DNA from: Collinsella sp.
Lineage (GTDB): Bacteria; Actinomycetota; Coriobacteriia; Coriobacteriales; Coriobacteriaceae
Length of the DNA: 64,000 nucleotides
Direction of reading: 5' to 3'
NCBI GenBank assembly: GCA_018381235.1
Contig: JAGZSF010000006.1
Coordinates: 1-64,000, forward strand
Shown: positions 27,901 through 35,714 of the stretch, piece after piece
Numbering within the stretch: the stretch's first letter is position 1
Layout: each line of letters begins with the position of its first letter
Translations under genes and position numbers: made by a program
Notes under the pieces: model-generated
The model's database searches: none
Seen by the model: the letters and a program-made list of their open reading frames with translations, nothing else
What the model was told of the DNA's origin: nothing

Positions 27901-28861
27901 CCACGAGGACATCGTCAATGAACACCCAGACGTCGTCGTCGCCGGCGAACTCAAAGGTCATAGGCTTGTCAGCATTCGTTTTACCACCCTTCGGCTGCAC
28001 GAAGCGCGACGACATGGAGAGGCCGAAATAATGGTTGAGGGGTTTGCCATCGTTATAATTCGAGTCGCCGTTGTTCGACGACGTAATGCCGTTCCGGACG
28101 AGGCTGCCGTTCTGCTCCTTGAATACCTTATCGGCCGCATCGAAGGGGAAAAACTGACCTCCATTTTGAGAGCCAGCCCCCGCTTGCCCAACGCCGGCGA
28201 CCTCGTAGACATCAAATGCATTCTTATTGACGTCGTACGCCGCGTAGTTCTTCGAGCTGTCATACTCGTAGTAGCCGTCCTTGTCCTGCAACAGACCCGT
28301 CACGCCCATATGGGATATCTTGCCCGTCTGGGTGGAGGAATCAAACAGGTAGCCGAGGGGTTCTCCGTCCCAGCTGTCGGTGAGTTTCGGGTAACCGCCG
28401 GTAAGAACGTTGTTCACGATACCGGGGCGAGGAGAGGAGCCGCCCGTATACCGGTTGAGATCATCACTGGCTTCCTGATCCTTGAACTTGAAGCGGTGGT
28501 CCTTGTTGATGCCGTCGGATCCACTGACCGACAGGTGATCCTCCGAATTCACCCAGTAATCAAACAGGTTGATTGTTGTCCCCGAAGGCGAAATCGTCGG
28601 AACCGTGTGGTTCGAAAACGGAACCGTATGGTCCGAAACCTTCGCCTCCGCGCGGGTCGGCAGGAAGAAACTCGCCGTCAGCGCGACGGCGAGGGCCAGA
28701 ACAATCGCATATGGCGAAACCGGGCGCAGCCCACGACGGCGGCCATAAGACATGACGGACCACCGCTCGCGCGGCCGGTGTTCACCAGGAAGTTCCCTGC
28801 TTAGACACCCCCCGGTAGCAATATTCACGAGTCGAGACGTCGTCTCTCTGAACTCCTGCAT
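21980..28861 (-). CDS. giant pilin-like surface adhesin with nine isopeptide-type repeats
   Basis: 2293-residue secreted, wall-anchored protein. Order: long n-region, hydrophobic signal core (about 51-67) and a likely cut after AEA (about 73); a PA14/fibro-slime-like domain with DDDVWVFIDDVLVGDIGG (about 325-345); SpaA/Cna-B-like domains near 430-530 and 740-850 (KFDQDGGLVEGAQFALYK and KTDTEGNPVDGATFGLYK); a DUF7601-like domain (about 960-1100); nine tandem Spy0128/FctA-type domains (about 1104-2227), each with an early Lys, a YxxxE strand and an FTNTY-type end that fit Lys-Asn isopeptide crosslinks; a Pro-rich linker; then LPNMG, a hydrophobic helix and RRRNR. LPNMG departs from LPXTG. Start at 28861 is set by GGAGG 5 bases upstream. 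No sortase or pilus partner is in the window. Confidence 0.92.
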   Translation of the reverse strand: MQEFRETTSRLVNIATGGCLSRELPGEHRPRERWSVMSYGRRRGLRPVSPYAIVLALAVALTASFFLPTRAEAKVSDHTVPFSNHTVPTISPSGTTINLFDYWVNSEDHLSVSGSDGINKDHRFKFKDQEASDDLNRYTGGSSPRPGIVNNVLTGGYPKLTDSWDGEPLGYLFDSSTQTGKISHMGVTGLLQDKDGYYEYDSSKNYAAYDVNKNAFDVYEVAGVGQAGAGSQNGGQFFPFDAADKVFKEQNGSLVRNGITSSNNGDSNYNDGKPLNHYFGLSMSSRFVQPKGGKTNADKPMTFEFAGDDDVWVFIDDVLVGDIGGIHTSAKLTIDFQTGDIKVNDSQDGTLLSKFQKAEQDTAKGFTGNTFADDTSHTLKFFYLERGATDSNMKLKFNLVTVPESDIIKFDQDGGLVEGAQFALYKTDKSFADTTANSENLLGSGTTDANGQLTLTNKVDNGVINFDDLYSKDHDCRYYLLKETKVPEGHRSSLTATGGSMQFEYVPASDENVAGGVIINRGGMDADSSVWQSGAFAGSKETITAPSTVYKAYDDLTKSDETVRLDSGGILFAVVLKRDKSASTDIKDQSNWHAVSGDPSTGGGYTLAKEPSMAGAIEAAKKDLHAFTLNTSGQYQVEIPYLPGDISKYYYLLSGDARKDAEYTVAIYHTTASSIGDATPRNTVHVYSDDIADGTNFKRQFATRLLVTNIQNRLFVQKTDTEGNPVDGATFGLYKATTDANGKVVPKDDQGPYDTLTTGSVDNPARLEGAGIFPCTSDSSKPLEKGTYFLKEVSAPKGFLLNDTLTKVIVDDYGVHADAGTADDGVSTFAGPGTLMKSLGQFGTEGDIDNTLTWIKGMRQTSDGVTDNRDNLSWRNVDPAGAGDTVHLKYGANGRIYQYGPTNEGEPYRLETETGWIRMGITQDKPGVTNAKGARADLGDMNLNALFTGATCVRVANKREASLEVTKKVVVPNGLTGNKDAKFTFKFTVPDGKTYKAAVFKNAGAASEKQVGDMFDLTNGREQTITAGQTIRVYGLAEHDAYTVQELTGMDKMPAGFTLTKREQGGNALSGEGDSISGTIAKQNADGTLADANKLVFTNTYSVKSPVTLTNAFWAQKVLQGRDWKDGDSFKIYLRADKGTPMPDGAENAPVNGMKQVVKTVENGDKFDFGEIEYTKPGTYTYLIAEATPSQNDASWLPGFGYSSASYRVTVTVSDNGDGTLSQSAVKMEQTYTDDGVSHEDNPIKVADKIAKITNTYRPKGTSVTLKAKKRFTGGELAGNDFTFQLLDNDGKELQAVQNDKDGKVAFAAIDYATPGDHDYAIKEVAGNDPTVVYDTKDVKVHIKVSDEKGELKATATYDGEADVPTFTNSKPTTDVTVEATKILTGKDLTAGAFTFGLYDQAGNEVAKGTNDRGGKVELAVKNLNLGEYDYTLKEEKAGQTVDGVAYDAKEVKVHVKVEQNQGDNNKTKVTVTYDGAATAPTFNNTYDAKGSVILTATKTIKVADGFDHTTKPADGEFTFDLKDAAGNVLDTAKNDANGKVSFTREFQLSDLDGAASKDFTYTIVEQSGTEPGMVYDSHPLTYTVTVTDGGNGALNAKAIVTSASGSDTFTNTYQPAATGLALGAQKSYVKKDDNTPIVPKCGEFTFDVYEGNLTAEQLAGAKPVRTATNGADGSVNFDAFSYAKPGTHEYTIVERKGDLAYVTYDAAVHHAVVTVADNAGTLQASVAYDGTNVTKPSFTNTYEAQATDSGAIALTKSVDVHDGSYQLKAGDFAFELVGSDGSVIQTQKNDAHGKVAFDKLTFDHAGTFTYTVREVQPTGDAPGVPGVTYTGKTYTLTYVVKDNNDGKLAVESSTAKPSKGTENGVTPNTMTFANSYQPGATSYQISGIKVLENTDSATMRTPADGEFTFALIDAATGQEIDRTTNAGIAFTFKAISYTATGSHTYQVKEVAGQDGTITYSDAVLDVTVSVTDDGSGQLTATANKTAADLTFTNIYTPTATTATITGTKALTGRDLAEGEFSFDLKDADGNVVQTVQNGADGTFGFAPLQLDKVGTYVYTVSERAGATANGVTYDTTVFTATVTVTENAETHALEAQVAYSKGGKAADAVAFSNSYAPAATEVKLGASKVLSGEDLKEGQFSFQLKDADGKVLQTAKNAADGTVGFEAISYDKPGTYAYSISEVDDGQKNVTYDAAEHRVTVTVTDDGAGHLVATVTYDGDVAPVFKNTYTPPTTPPVNPPTEPPTNPPVSKEEKPGLPNMGDTSLSPMALGGIAGGAVVLIAAGVILRRRNR

Positions 28862-29045
28862 AATTTCCTCCCCAGTCACACGGCGACCTGCCCGGGTGCT
28901 CCCCGGGGGCCGAGGCAGTCTGGCACATGCCCGCAGTCGTTCAAGGAATACCAACCCCAGCATATGTCTCTTAAGATATCTTAGTCTTTTTCTATAACAA
29001 TTTTTGTCTCATTACCGATGAAATCGGCTCAGTCCCCTTGTCGCA

Positions 29046-29106
29046 TTCTAGAGCGTGTGGAGCAGGGCGATGAGGAAGCGGATGCCTTGGAGGTAGGCGC
29101 GACGGG
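29046..29106. repeat. 61-bp direct repeat, right copy (3' end of M20 peptidase)
   Basis: Perfect match to 21718-21778. It encodes the last 19 codons of the peptidase including its stop. A gene 3' end that is intact on one side and duplicated at the far end of a large insert is the pattern left by site-specific integration. The 29000-28862 stretch between this copy and the adhesin start carries its presumed promoter and ribosome site. Confidence 0.92.
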
Positions 29107-30475
29107 TGATGCGCTCGTTGGTGCCGTGGACGCCGCGGTCGCATTCGTCATCGTCGACCACAAAGGCGGAGAAGCGGATGCACTCGTGGCAAATGCGCTG
29201 GTAGTTGGCGGCATCGGTTGCACCAATCACGGTCGAGGGCACGATGCTCATCGGCTCTTGACCCACCGCAGACGATCTGTTTTCCTCCATCCCCTTGGGA
29301 TTACGGAAATAGCGGGCGGCGATGGCGCGGACAGCCTCGAGCCCCGGACCGCCCACGCGCGGGGACGGTGAGGGCTCGGAGCTGCCGGGGCCCAGCTCGA
29401 CCTCGACTCGGCCAGCGAGCCCAGCGGTGGCAACGGCCTCGCGGCAGCAGGCCACGACATCGGCCACGCTCGTACCCTCGAGCATGCGGAAGTTGACATT
29501 GGCCCACATATCCTGCGGCATTACGTTGGCACCGGTACTGCCGCCTTCGATTTGCGTGGGCGCGCAGGTGGTGGTCACAAGCGGGTACAGCTTTTTGCTG
29601 GCGAGGCAGTCGCGCACGATGGCATCCTTGCTGGTAGCAATCTCGTCTGCGGTATAAAGCCCCAGCTCGACGAGCTGCGCGGCAAGCAGGTCGGTCACGC
29701 GCGCCGGCCATTCGATATCGCAGATTGCGGTGATGGCACGGCTCAGCACCTCGAGCGATGTGCCGCCGTAGGGGTTGGACGAATGCCCGCCCTCGCTCTT
29801 CGTCTTGAGCACGATATCGGCGTAGCCCTTCTCGGCAAGGTCGGCATGCATAAGCCAGCCCTCGCCCGCGCCATACTCGGCAGCTGGAACGATGCGGTAG
29901 TCACCCTCGTCGATCAGGTACTCAAGTTCAACGCCACGCTCCTCGAGCGCGCGGCCAATGGCACCCGCGCCGTACTGCGTAGTCTCCTCATCCTGGCCAA
30001 AGGCCAGCAGCAGGGTGCGCTCGTGCTCCCAGCCGTGGGACAGTGCATACTCAACCGCCTCGAGAATACCTGCGACCTGGTCTTTCATGTCAATGGCGCC
30101 GCGGCCCCAAATGTAGGTGTCGTCAACATGTCCGCTAAAGGGGGCGTGCGTCCAATCGTCCTCGGTGCCCGGCACCACGGGGACCACGTCCATGTGACCC
30201 ATGAGCACAACGGGTTTGAGTGCAGGGTCGGAGCCGGAAAGCGTCACCAGCAGCGAATGATCGATGAGCTCGACCTTGCCCGCCGCAAACACGCGCGGCC
30301 AGGCCTGCTGCATATAGGCACGCAGGTCGTCGAAGGGCTGCCAGTCCACCGCCTCGGCATCCATGCTCGAGATGGTCGGAAACGACAGCACGCGGCTCAG
30401 GCGCTCGCATGCACCGGCCTTGTCCAAATCGGCAAAATCGTCCTCATGCGCAAAAAAGCGCCAAACCTCGGCCAT
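29048..30475 (-). CDS. M20-family zinc peptidase
   Basis: Cytoplasmic di-/carboxypeptidase or deacylase of the M20 family, 475 residues. Metal-site motifs: GHMDVVPV (about 92-99) with the first His-x-Asp, WGRGAIDMKDQ (about 123-133) with the bridging Asp, and FGQDEETTQYGAG (about 158-170) with the catalytic Glu pair. Start at 30475 has AAGGA just upstream. Its last 59 bases form the right copy of the direct repeat. The substrate is unknown; the ABC importer upstream on the same strand would fit peptide or amino-acid use. Confidence 0.9.
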   Translation of the reverse strand: MAEVWRFFAHEDDFADLDKAGACERLSRVLSFPTISSMDAEAVDWQPFDDLRAYMQQAWPRVFAAGKVELIDHSLLVTLSGSDPALKPVVLMGHMDVVPVVPGTEDDWTHAPFSGHVDDTYIWGRGAIDMKDQVAGILEAVEYALSHGWEHERTLLLAFGQDEETTQYGAGAIGRALEERGVELEYLIDEGDYRIVPAAEYGAGEGWLMHADLAEKGYADIVLKTKSEGGHSSNPYGGTSLEVLSRAITAICDIEWPARVTDLLAAQLVELGLYTADEIATSKDAIVRDCLASKKLYPLVTTTCAPTQIEGGSTGANVMPQDMWANVNFRMLEGTSVADVVACCREAVATAGLAGRVEVELGPGSSEPSPSPRVGGPGLEAVRAIAARYFRNPKGMEENRSSAVGQEPMSIVPSTVIGATDAANYQRICHECIRFSAFVVDDDECDRGVHGTNERITRRAYLQGIRFLIALLHTL

Positions 30476-30547
30476 GACATCCTTTCGATTGTGACGACAA
30501 GGGCCGCCCCACCGGAGCGGCCCTGCCACATAAGCGCTTGCGGTTGG

Positions 30548-31330
30548 TTATTTGTCCTCGAGATAACGCGAGAGGAACTCGCGGGTACGCTGGTGCTTGG
30601 GGTTGCCAAAGAGCTCTGCCGGCGCGGCGTCCTCGAGCACTACGCCCTTGTCCATAAAGACCACGCGATCGGACACGGTGCGGGCAAAGGCCATCTCGTG
30701 CGTGACGACGACCATGGTCATGCCGTCGGCAGCAAGTTTGCGCATGACCTCGAGCACCTCTCCCACGATCTCGGGGTCGAGTGCGGAGGTCGGCTCGTCG
30801 AACAGCATGATCTGCGGATTCATACATAGGGCACGAGCGATGGCCACGCGCTGTTTTTGACCACCGGACAGGCGACCCACGGCGGCGTGCGCGAACTTCT
30901 CGAGCCCCACGCTTGCCAGATGCTCTAGCGCGACCTTTTCGGCCTCGGCCTTGCTCATCTTTTTGAGCGTGACGGGCGCGAGCGTGCAGTTGTCGAGCAC
31001 ATCCATGTTGTTGAACAGGTTGAAGCCCTGGAACACCATGCCGATGTCCTCGCGCAGCTTGTTGATGTTGCAGCGCTCGGCCGTGAGATCCTGACCGTGG
31101 AACCAGATGTGGCCCGTGTCCGGAGTCTCGAGCAGGTTGAGGCAACGCAGCAGCGTCGACTTACCCGAGCCCGAGGCGCCGATGATGGTGACGACCTCGC
31201 CGGGGCTAACGGCCAGGTCGATGCCCTTGAGCACCTCGAGCGAGCCAAAGCTCTTGTGCAGGCCCTCAACGCGGATGAGCGGCTCTTTGGTTTGCGCGGC
31301 CGCAACGCCGGTAGTGGCGGTATCTGCCAT
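30548..31330 (-). CDS. amino-acid ABC transporter, ATP-binding protein
   Basis: GlnQ/ArtP-type ATPase of 260 residues that drives polar amino-acid uptake. Walker A GASGSGKST (about 50-58), Q-loop VFQGFNLF, signature LSGGQKQR (about 150-157), Walker B IMLFDEPTSALD and the H-loop VVTHEM are all canonical. About 20 extra residues precede the domain. ATG at 31330 has a GAGGAG site; the frame runs on into the permease gene. The stretch after its stop holds a GGGCCGC/GCGGCCC hairpin without a T-run. Confidence 0.94.
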   Translation of the reverse strand: MADTATTGVAAAQTKEPLIRVEGLHKSFGSLEVLKGIDLAVSPGEVVTIIGASGSGKSTLLRCLNLLETPDTGHIWFHGQDLTAERCNINKLREDIGMVFQGFNLFNNMDVLDNCTLAPVTLKKMSKAEAEKVALEHLASVGLEKFAHAAVGRLSGGQKQRVAIARALCMNPQIMLFDEPTSALDPEIVGEVLEVMRKLAADGMTMVVVTHEMAFARTVSDRVVFMDKGVVLEDAAPAELFGNPKHQRTREFLSRYLEDK

Positions 31331-31352
31331 GATGAATCTCCTCGTCTTGCGC

Positions 31353-32501
31353 CTAGTTGGAGCTGGGCAGCGTGGCCGGAGCCTCGGCGCCGAGCTTTTT
31401 GCCAAAGGCCTCGAGCAGGCGGCTCGCCACGAGCGTCAGGATCAGGTAGACCACGAGCGCCACGCAGTAGACCTCCATCTGACGGTAGTACACGCCGGCG
31501 ACGGTGGTGGTGGCGTACATGAGGTCGAACACGCCGATGACCGAAAGCACTGACGAGTCCTTGATGTTGATGATGAGCTCGTTGGTGAGCGCGGGGATCG
31601 CGTTTTTAATGCCCTGCGGGAACACGACCTTGCGCATGGCCTGCCATTGCGACAGGCCCAGCGAGCGCGCCGCCTCGGCCTGGCCGGGGTCGATGGACTC
31701 GATGCCGCCGCGCAGGACCTCCATCATATAGGCGGTGGAGTTGAGCGAAATGGTGACGAGACCCGCGGTAAAGGTGCTCCAGATCTGGTTGGCCTGCGCC
31801 GTCTCGAAGCCCATGCCGCGCAGAACGGTAAAGCCCGCGTAGTAGATGAGCAGGCCCTGCACCATCATGGGCGTGCCGCGCACGATGGTGGAGTAGACGG
31901 TCGCAAAGCCTCGGCCGATACTCTTAAAGAAGCGCACCAGGTCGTTGTCCACGCGATCGAAGGTCTGAATACGCAGGAACACAAAGAGCAGTGCCAGGAA
32001 GAATGCGATGACAGTGCCGAAGGTGGCAAGCGCGATGGTGATCTCGATACCGCGGATAAAGAAGTCCCCGCTCTTGTAGGTCATGTAGACCAGGCTCGAC
32101 AAAAAGTCGCTGGGGTTGGAATCCGAGACAATGCTCACCTGTACCAGGTCGATAAATGACATGACGCAGCGGTCCACGAAAAAGATCGCCGCGATGGCGA
32201 CCACGACGTAGCTGCCCAGGCGTGCGCCACGGCGGCAACGCTCGGAGGCGAACGGCGACGTTTCGCGATAGTCGTTCCAGTGCATGAGCTTGGTGACCAG
32301 CGCCGCCGCCGACACGACGAGCCAGGCCCAAAGAATCGCCCAAAGGCAATCTTGGAACACGCCCGTGGGGGTCAAGAAGCTCAGCGGCGTGGGGTTGCGC
32401 TGGCTAAACGCCAGGCCGAGCGCCGCGATAACGCTCGTGCCCAGGTACACATAACGGTGGTCGGCCTTGATAAAGGAGGCCAGACGATTGATGGTTTTCA
32501 T
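31353..32501 (-). CDS. amino-acid ABC transporter permease
   Basis: HisM/GlnP-type permease, 382 residues, longer than the usual 220-250. The C-terminal two-thirds is the standard domain with the ATPase-coupling EAARSLGLSQWQAMRKVVFP (about 275-294). The first 145 residues add three to four extra membrane helices. It lies 9 bases after the binding-protein gene and 22 before the ATPase gene. There is one permease gene, so a homodimer is expected. Confidence 0.93.
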   Translation of the reverse strand: MKTINRLASFIKADHRYVYLGTSVIAALGLAFSQRNPTPLSFLTPTGVFQDCLWAILWAWLVVSAAALVTKLMHWNDYRETSPFASERCRRGARLGSYVVVAIAAIFFVDRCVMSFIDLVQVSIVSDSNPSDFLSSLVYMTYKSGDFFIRGIEITIALATFGTVIAFFLALLFVFLRIQTFDRVDNDLVRFFKSIGRGFATVYSTIVRGTPMMVQGLLIYYAGFTVLRGMGFETAQANQIWSTFTAGLVTISLNSTAYMMEVLRGGIESIDPGQAEAARSLGLSQWQAMRKVVFPQGIKNAIPALTNELIINIKDSSVLSVIGVFDLMYATTTVAGVYYRQMEVYCVALVVYLILTLVASRLLEAFGKKLGAEAPATLPSSN

Positions 32502-32510
32502 GCTGCCTCC

Positions 32511-33437
32511 CTATGCCGGCTGACGGTCGAGACACGCGTCCCACATTTGGTCGCGCTCCTCTTGGCTAATGCCCTTGAGCGTCTTATCGATGAGCTTAAG
32601 CAGCTTGTCCGAGCCCTTGCGGCAGCCGACGTTTGCCGTGACTTCCTGCTTAAAGCCCTCGCCCTCGGCAAAATGAATGGGGACGATGCCCGGGTTTTGG
32701 GCCATATAGCCCTTCTCGTTCTCGGTGTTGTAGGTCACGGCGTCGCAGGTGCCCTGCAGCAGGTTCGAAAACACCGTGGGGACCGAATCGACCGGGTTTT
32801 TGTGGACGACGCCCGGGATCTCGTCGATGACGGTATCGAGCATGGTGTCCTTTTGGCCGAGCACCGTGGCGCCGCTAAAGTCGCTGAGCTTGGTGGCGTT
32901 TTGGTAGGGCGAGCCCTCTTTTACGAACAGGCCAAAGTAGCCGATAAAGTACGGGTCGGAGAAGCCGACGGACTCCTCGCGCTCGGGCGTGGCGCTCATG
33001 CCGGCGATGATGAGGTCGATCTGGCCGTTGTTGAGCGAGTCGATAAGGCCCGAGAAGCTCTGCTTGACGGCGACGGGCTCGCCGCCGAGGGCCTTGCAGA
33101 CGATCTTGGCGATCTGCACGTCGTAGCCATCGGCATAGGCGCCCTGCACGTTGTCGATGGGGATGGTGTACTCGCTGGCTTCGGAAACCTGCCAGTTGTA
33201 CGGGGCGTAGGCCGCCTCCATGCCAATGCGGATCTTGTCCTTGCCGATCACGGAATCGGACAGGTCGTCGCGACCGCCGCCCGTCGTGGGCTGAACTACT
33301 TCCAGCGTGGAGGGGCGCTGACAGCCGGCGAGCGCGCCGGCGACGACGGAAGCACTCGCAGCGAGAGCGCTACCCAAAAAGATGCGACGGCTGCACACCG
33401 GCTGTGGATGCGCGTCGCGTTGATGGGGAGAATGCAT
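32511..33437 (-). CDS. amino-acid ABC transporter substrate-binding lipoprotein
   Basis: Family 3 solute-binding lipoprotein, 308 residues. The signal has twin arginines (CSRRIFLGSALAAS) and a lipobox ending ALAGC (about 39), so it may use the Tat route. The mature domain has the family-3 signature region GYDVQIAKIVCKALGGE and the DLIIAGMSATPERE strand that contact the amino acid's alpha groups. Ligand identity cannot be read; polar amino acids are likely. First gene of the importer operon. Confidence 0.93.
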   Translation of the reverse strand: MHSPHQRDAHPQPVCSRRIFLGSALAASASVVAGALAGCQRPSTLEVVQPTTGGGRDDLSDSVIGKDKIRIGMEAAYAPYNWQVSEASEYTIPIDNVQGAYADGYDVQIAKIVCKALGGEPVAVKQSFSGLIDSLNNGQIDLIIAGMSATPEREESVGFSDPYFIGYFGLFVKEGSPYQNATKLSDFSGATVLGQKDTMLDTVIDEIPGVVHKNPVDSVPTVFSNLLQGTCDAVTYNTENEKGYMAQNPGIVPIHFAEGEGFKQEVTANVGCRKGSDKLLKLIDKTLKGISQEERDQMWDACLDRQPA

Positions 33438-33555
33438 AATCTGCCTTCCCTGTTGAATCGTATGCTGACGACTTAACAGGATATACGCCACCGACCAGCA
33501 GCGCAGCACAAGCTCGAAAAATTAATAGACACGCGGTAGTCATTGGGAACGTCGA

Positions 33556-33692
33556 TGTTTTGGGCATGCCAGCGAGCGCCGCCCAGAGCGAACAAGTTGG
33601 CATGAAAAAGGCACGGCATAGACCTTCTGGTCATGCCGTGCCTTTTGAATGACAACTTGTCGCTCTGGACGACGCGCAGCATCGACCGAGCG
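33556..33692 (-). repeat. structured intergenic element, copy C
   Basis: Third copy. The outer stem pairs CCAGAGCGAACAAGTTGGCAT with ATGACAACTTGTCGCTCTGG almost perfectly. The central hairpin is GGCACGGCAT/ATGCCGTGCC, a G-C to C-G swap on both sides compared with copy A. It lacks the GTTACGGCG end hairpin of the other copies. It lies just after the mutarotase gene and probably terminates it. Confidence 0.8.
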
Positions 33693-33701
33693 GCGGAACC
33701 T

Positions 33702-34595
33702 CTAGAGCAAGGTAACGCTAAAACTGCGCTTGTCCGTCTCGCCCGGGGCCAAGGTGATGGTGTTGACCTTGTGCTCAAAGACGTCGTCCTCGGTGTCCAT
33801 GGTGGTGTGACCGGTCCAGGGCTCGAGCGCCACAAACGGAGCGTCGTTGGCGGCAGACCACACGCCGATGTACTTAAAGCCTTCAAAGTCGATCTTGACG
33901 CCGTGGCCCGACTTGCGACCGCGCAGCGTAAGCGTGGAGCCCGGGGTATCGGTGAACATGATGGCATCGTTATCGAAGCTGCGGTGCGTGATGGGCAGCA
34001 CGTCCGAGTTATTGGGAGCCTTGTAGCTGCCCTCGAACGTCATAAGACCGTCGGGCGTGATGATAGGAGCCTCGTTAGTCCAAGCCTCGGTAAACGCCAG
34101 CTCGTAATCCTCGAACGCCTCGTCCTCGGCACCGGGGGCGGGCACGTTAAATGCGGGGTGGCCGCCCACCGAGAACGGCAGGTCCACGTCGCCGGTATTG
34201 GTGACGGCAAAGGTCTGCGTGAGGGTGGCGTCGCCGGTCAGGGCATAGGTCATGTTGAGCTTAAAGTGGAACGGAAAGGCCTTGAGCGACTCGGGCGTAT
34301 CGGCGATCTCGTAAGTTACCGAGGAGCCGTCCTCCGAAACCTCGACCAGCTCGTGCTCGACGATGCGCGCGAGTCCGTGGCGCGGCATCTCGCAGGTGCC
34401 GGCTGCAGACGCTGCCGTGTTGTTGCGCAGCGAACCCACAATGGGGAACAGGATGGGCGCGTGCTTGCCCCAAAAGGCGGGGTCGCCCTGCCACAGATAC
34501 TCGTTGCCGTTGAGGGCAAGGCTCGTGAGCTGAGCGCCCATGGAATCGATGGCCGCGGTGAGGCTGCCGCGCTTGATGGTAGTGACGGTAGACAT
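33702..34595 (-). CDS. aldose 1-epimerase-like (galactose mutarotase family) protein
   Basis: 297 residues with the beta-supersandwich of the LacX/GalM family, which interconverts anomers of free sugars or sugar phosphates. Conserved parts are seen: PILFPIVG (about 47-54), the substrate-binding PRHGLAR (about 71-77), GGHPAFN (about 145-151) and the ALEPWTG stretch near the end (about 259-265) with the catalytic Glu. Start at 34595 has GGAGG upstream. It is monocistronic, so the sugar is unknown. Confidence 0.88.
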   Translation of the reverse strand: MSTVTTIKRGSLTAAIDSMGAQLTSLALNGNEYLWQGDPAFWGKHAPILFPIVGSLRNNTAASAAGTCEMPRHGLARIVEHELVEVSEDGSSVTYEIADTPESLKAFPFHFKLNMTYALTGDATLTQTFAVTNTGDVDLPFSVGGHPAFNVPAPGAEDEAFEDYELAFTEAWTNEAPIITPDGLMTFEGSYKAPNNSDVLPITHRSFDNDAIMFTDTPGSTLTLRGRKSGHGVKIDFEGFKYIGVWSAANDAPFVALEPWTGHTTMDTEDDVFEHKVNTITLAPGETDKRSFSVTLL

Positions 34596-34674
34596 GCTGC
34601 TTCCTCCAAAAGTAAACAATAGTGTCGAGGGCTATTGTCCCACTCTTGGCGGCGGGGTTGAGCGACAGGCGCAG

Positions 34675-35544
34675 TTATTGAGCAATAGCGTAAAGGTCAA
34701 ACCCGCCCTGCGGAGTGCTATCGACCGTATCGGGCGCCTGCGAGTTAAAGCTCACGGGAACCATGCGCTTTGAGGCGCGGAAGCGCGTGCCGTCGGTGGC
34801 GACGGGCGGTTCGTCGACGGTGAGCTCGTAGTCGCCGGGCTTGAGCTCGATGCCGTCACCAGCGGAATTGACGTATTGATACTCGTCAATCGTCTGCCCT
34901 TTGAGCGTACGCCCCACGATGTGGATGAGCATTTGGCTGTCGCCACGCGCGGTGTCCCACATCGCGCCGTCCTTGACCTCGACCGACACATGTACCGAGC
35001 GCGTGCGGCTGAGCGATTGCTCGACAGACATCTCGACCTTGGCGGCGTCTTGACGCTGCTGCTCGACATGGCTCCAAACGCTACCGATTGCCGAGCAGGC
35101 GATAACGCCGGCCATGAAGGCGATGAGGATGGGGCCGAGCGGAGAACGGCGGCCCGCGTCTTCCTCACGAGCCAGGTCGGGGCGATGTGTGGGCGCAGGC
35201 GCCTGGGCGCCTTGCGCGGGCACGTCGAGAATGCTGAAGGATGCCGTGCTGTCGGGGTCGATGGTGTGACGCGGCTGCGGGATCTTTGCCGGCGAGATGG
35301 ACATGTCCGCCGGCTCACCGAGTGTGGCCGTGGCATCGGCCTTAGCCTCATCGGCCTCGGCTTGGGCCCAAGCCTGCTCAAAGGTCAGGGGCTCGGCGGC
35401 ATCGGAGGCGGCATCAGGCTCGACAGCGGCATCGTTGCCGGTCTCGTCCTCGTCGCTCGACACGTCACGCGACGCGGGCTCGTCCCACTCCTCGTCCGGA
35501 GCCTCGCCCTCGCTATACCACCATTCAAAGTTATCGATATCCAT
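34675..35544 (-). CDS. hypothetical single-pass membrane protein
   Basis: 289 residues, not recognised as a named family. The first 130 residues are acidic and low in complexity (Asp, Glu, Ala), followed by one membrane helix (about 137-157, GPILIAFMAGVIACSAIGSV). The outer domain (about 160-289) has beta-rich segments such as SVHVSVEVKDGAMWD and ELKPGDYELTVDEPP. The topology suggests a cytoplasmic acidic region and an extracellular beta domain. The function is unknown. Confidence 0.75.
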   Translation of the reverse strand: MDIDNFEWWYSEGEAPDEEWDEPASRDVSSDEDETGNDAAVEPDAASDAAEPLTFEQAWAQAEADEAKADATATLGEPADMSISPAKIPQPRHTIDPDSTASFSILDVPAQGAQAPAPTHRPDLAREEDAGRRSPLGPILIAFMAGVIACSAIGSVWSHVEQQRQDAAKVEMSVEQSLSRTRSVHVSVEVKDGAMWDTARGDSQMLIHIVGRTLKGQTIDEYQYVNSAGDGIELKPGDYELTVDEPPVATDGTRFRASKRMVPVSFNSQAPDTVDSTPQGGFDLYAIAQ

Positions 35545-35630
35545 ACGGGGCGCCCCTTAGGCCTCGCAAATAAACACTCGCTAGTCTTATACCCCCAGAC
35601 GGCACCGAAGCTCACCCGCGCCGGACACGA

Positions 35631-35695
35631 AAACCGTCACAACATTCGACGTTTTTCCTCGTTTTCGAGATTTTCATCGAATGTTGTGACGGTTT
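35631..35695. repeat. 19-bp perfect inverted repeat
   Basis: Arms AAACCGTCACAACATTCGA at 35631-35649 and its exact complement at 35677-35695, with a 27-base spacer containing CTCG/CGAG. It lies between two divergently transcribed genes. The T-rich spacer and lack of a T-run argue against a simple terminator. Confidence 0.85.
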
Positions 35696-35714
35696 AGGCG
35701 GCAGCCACGCCGCG

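Noticed and set aside
30480..30547. GGGCCGC/GCGGCCC hairpin after the ABC importer as a terminator
   Set aside because: There is no T-run on either strand, so I did not list it as a separate terminator.
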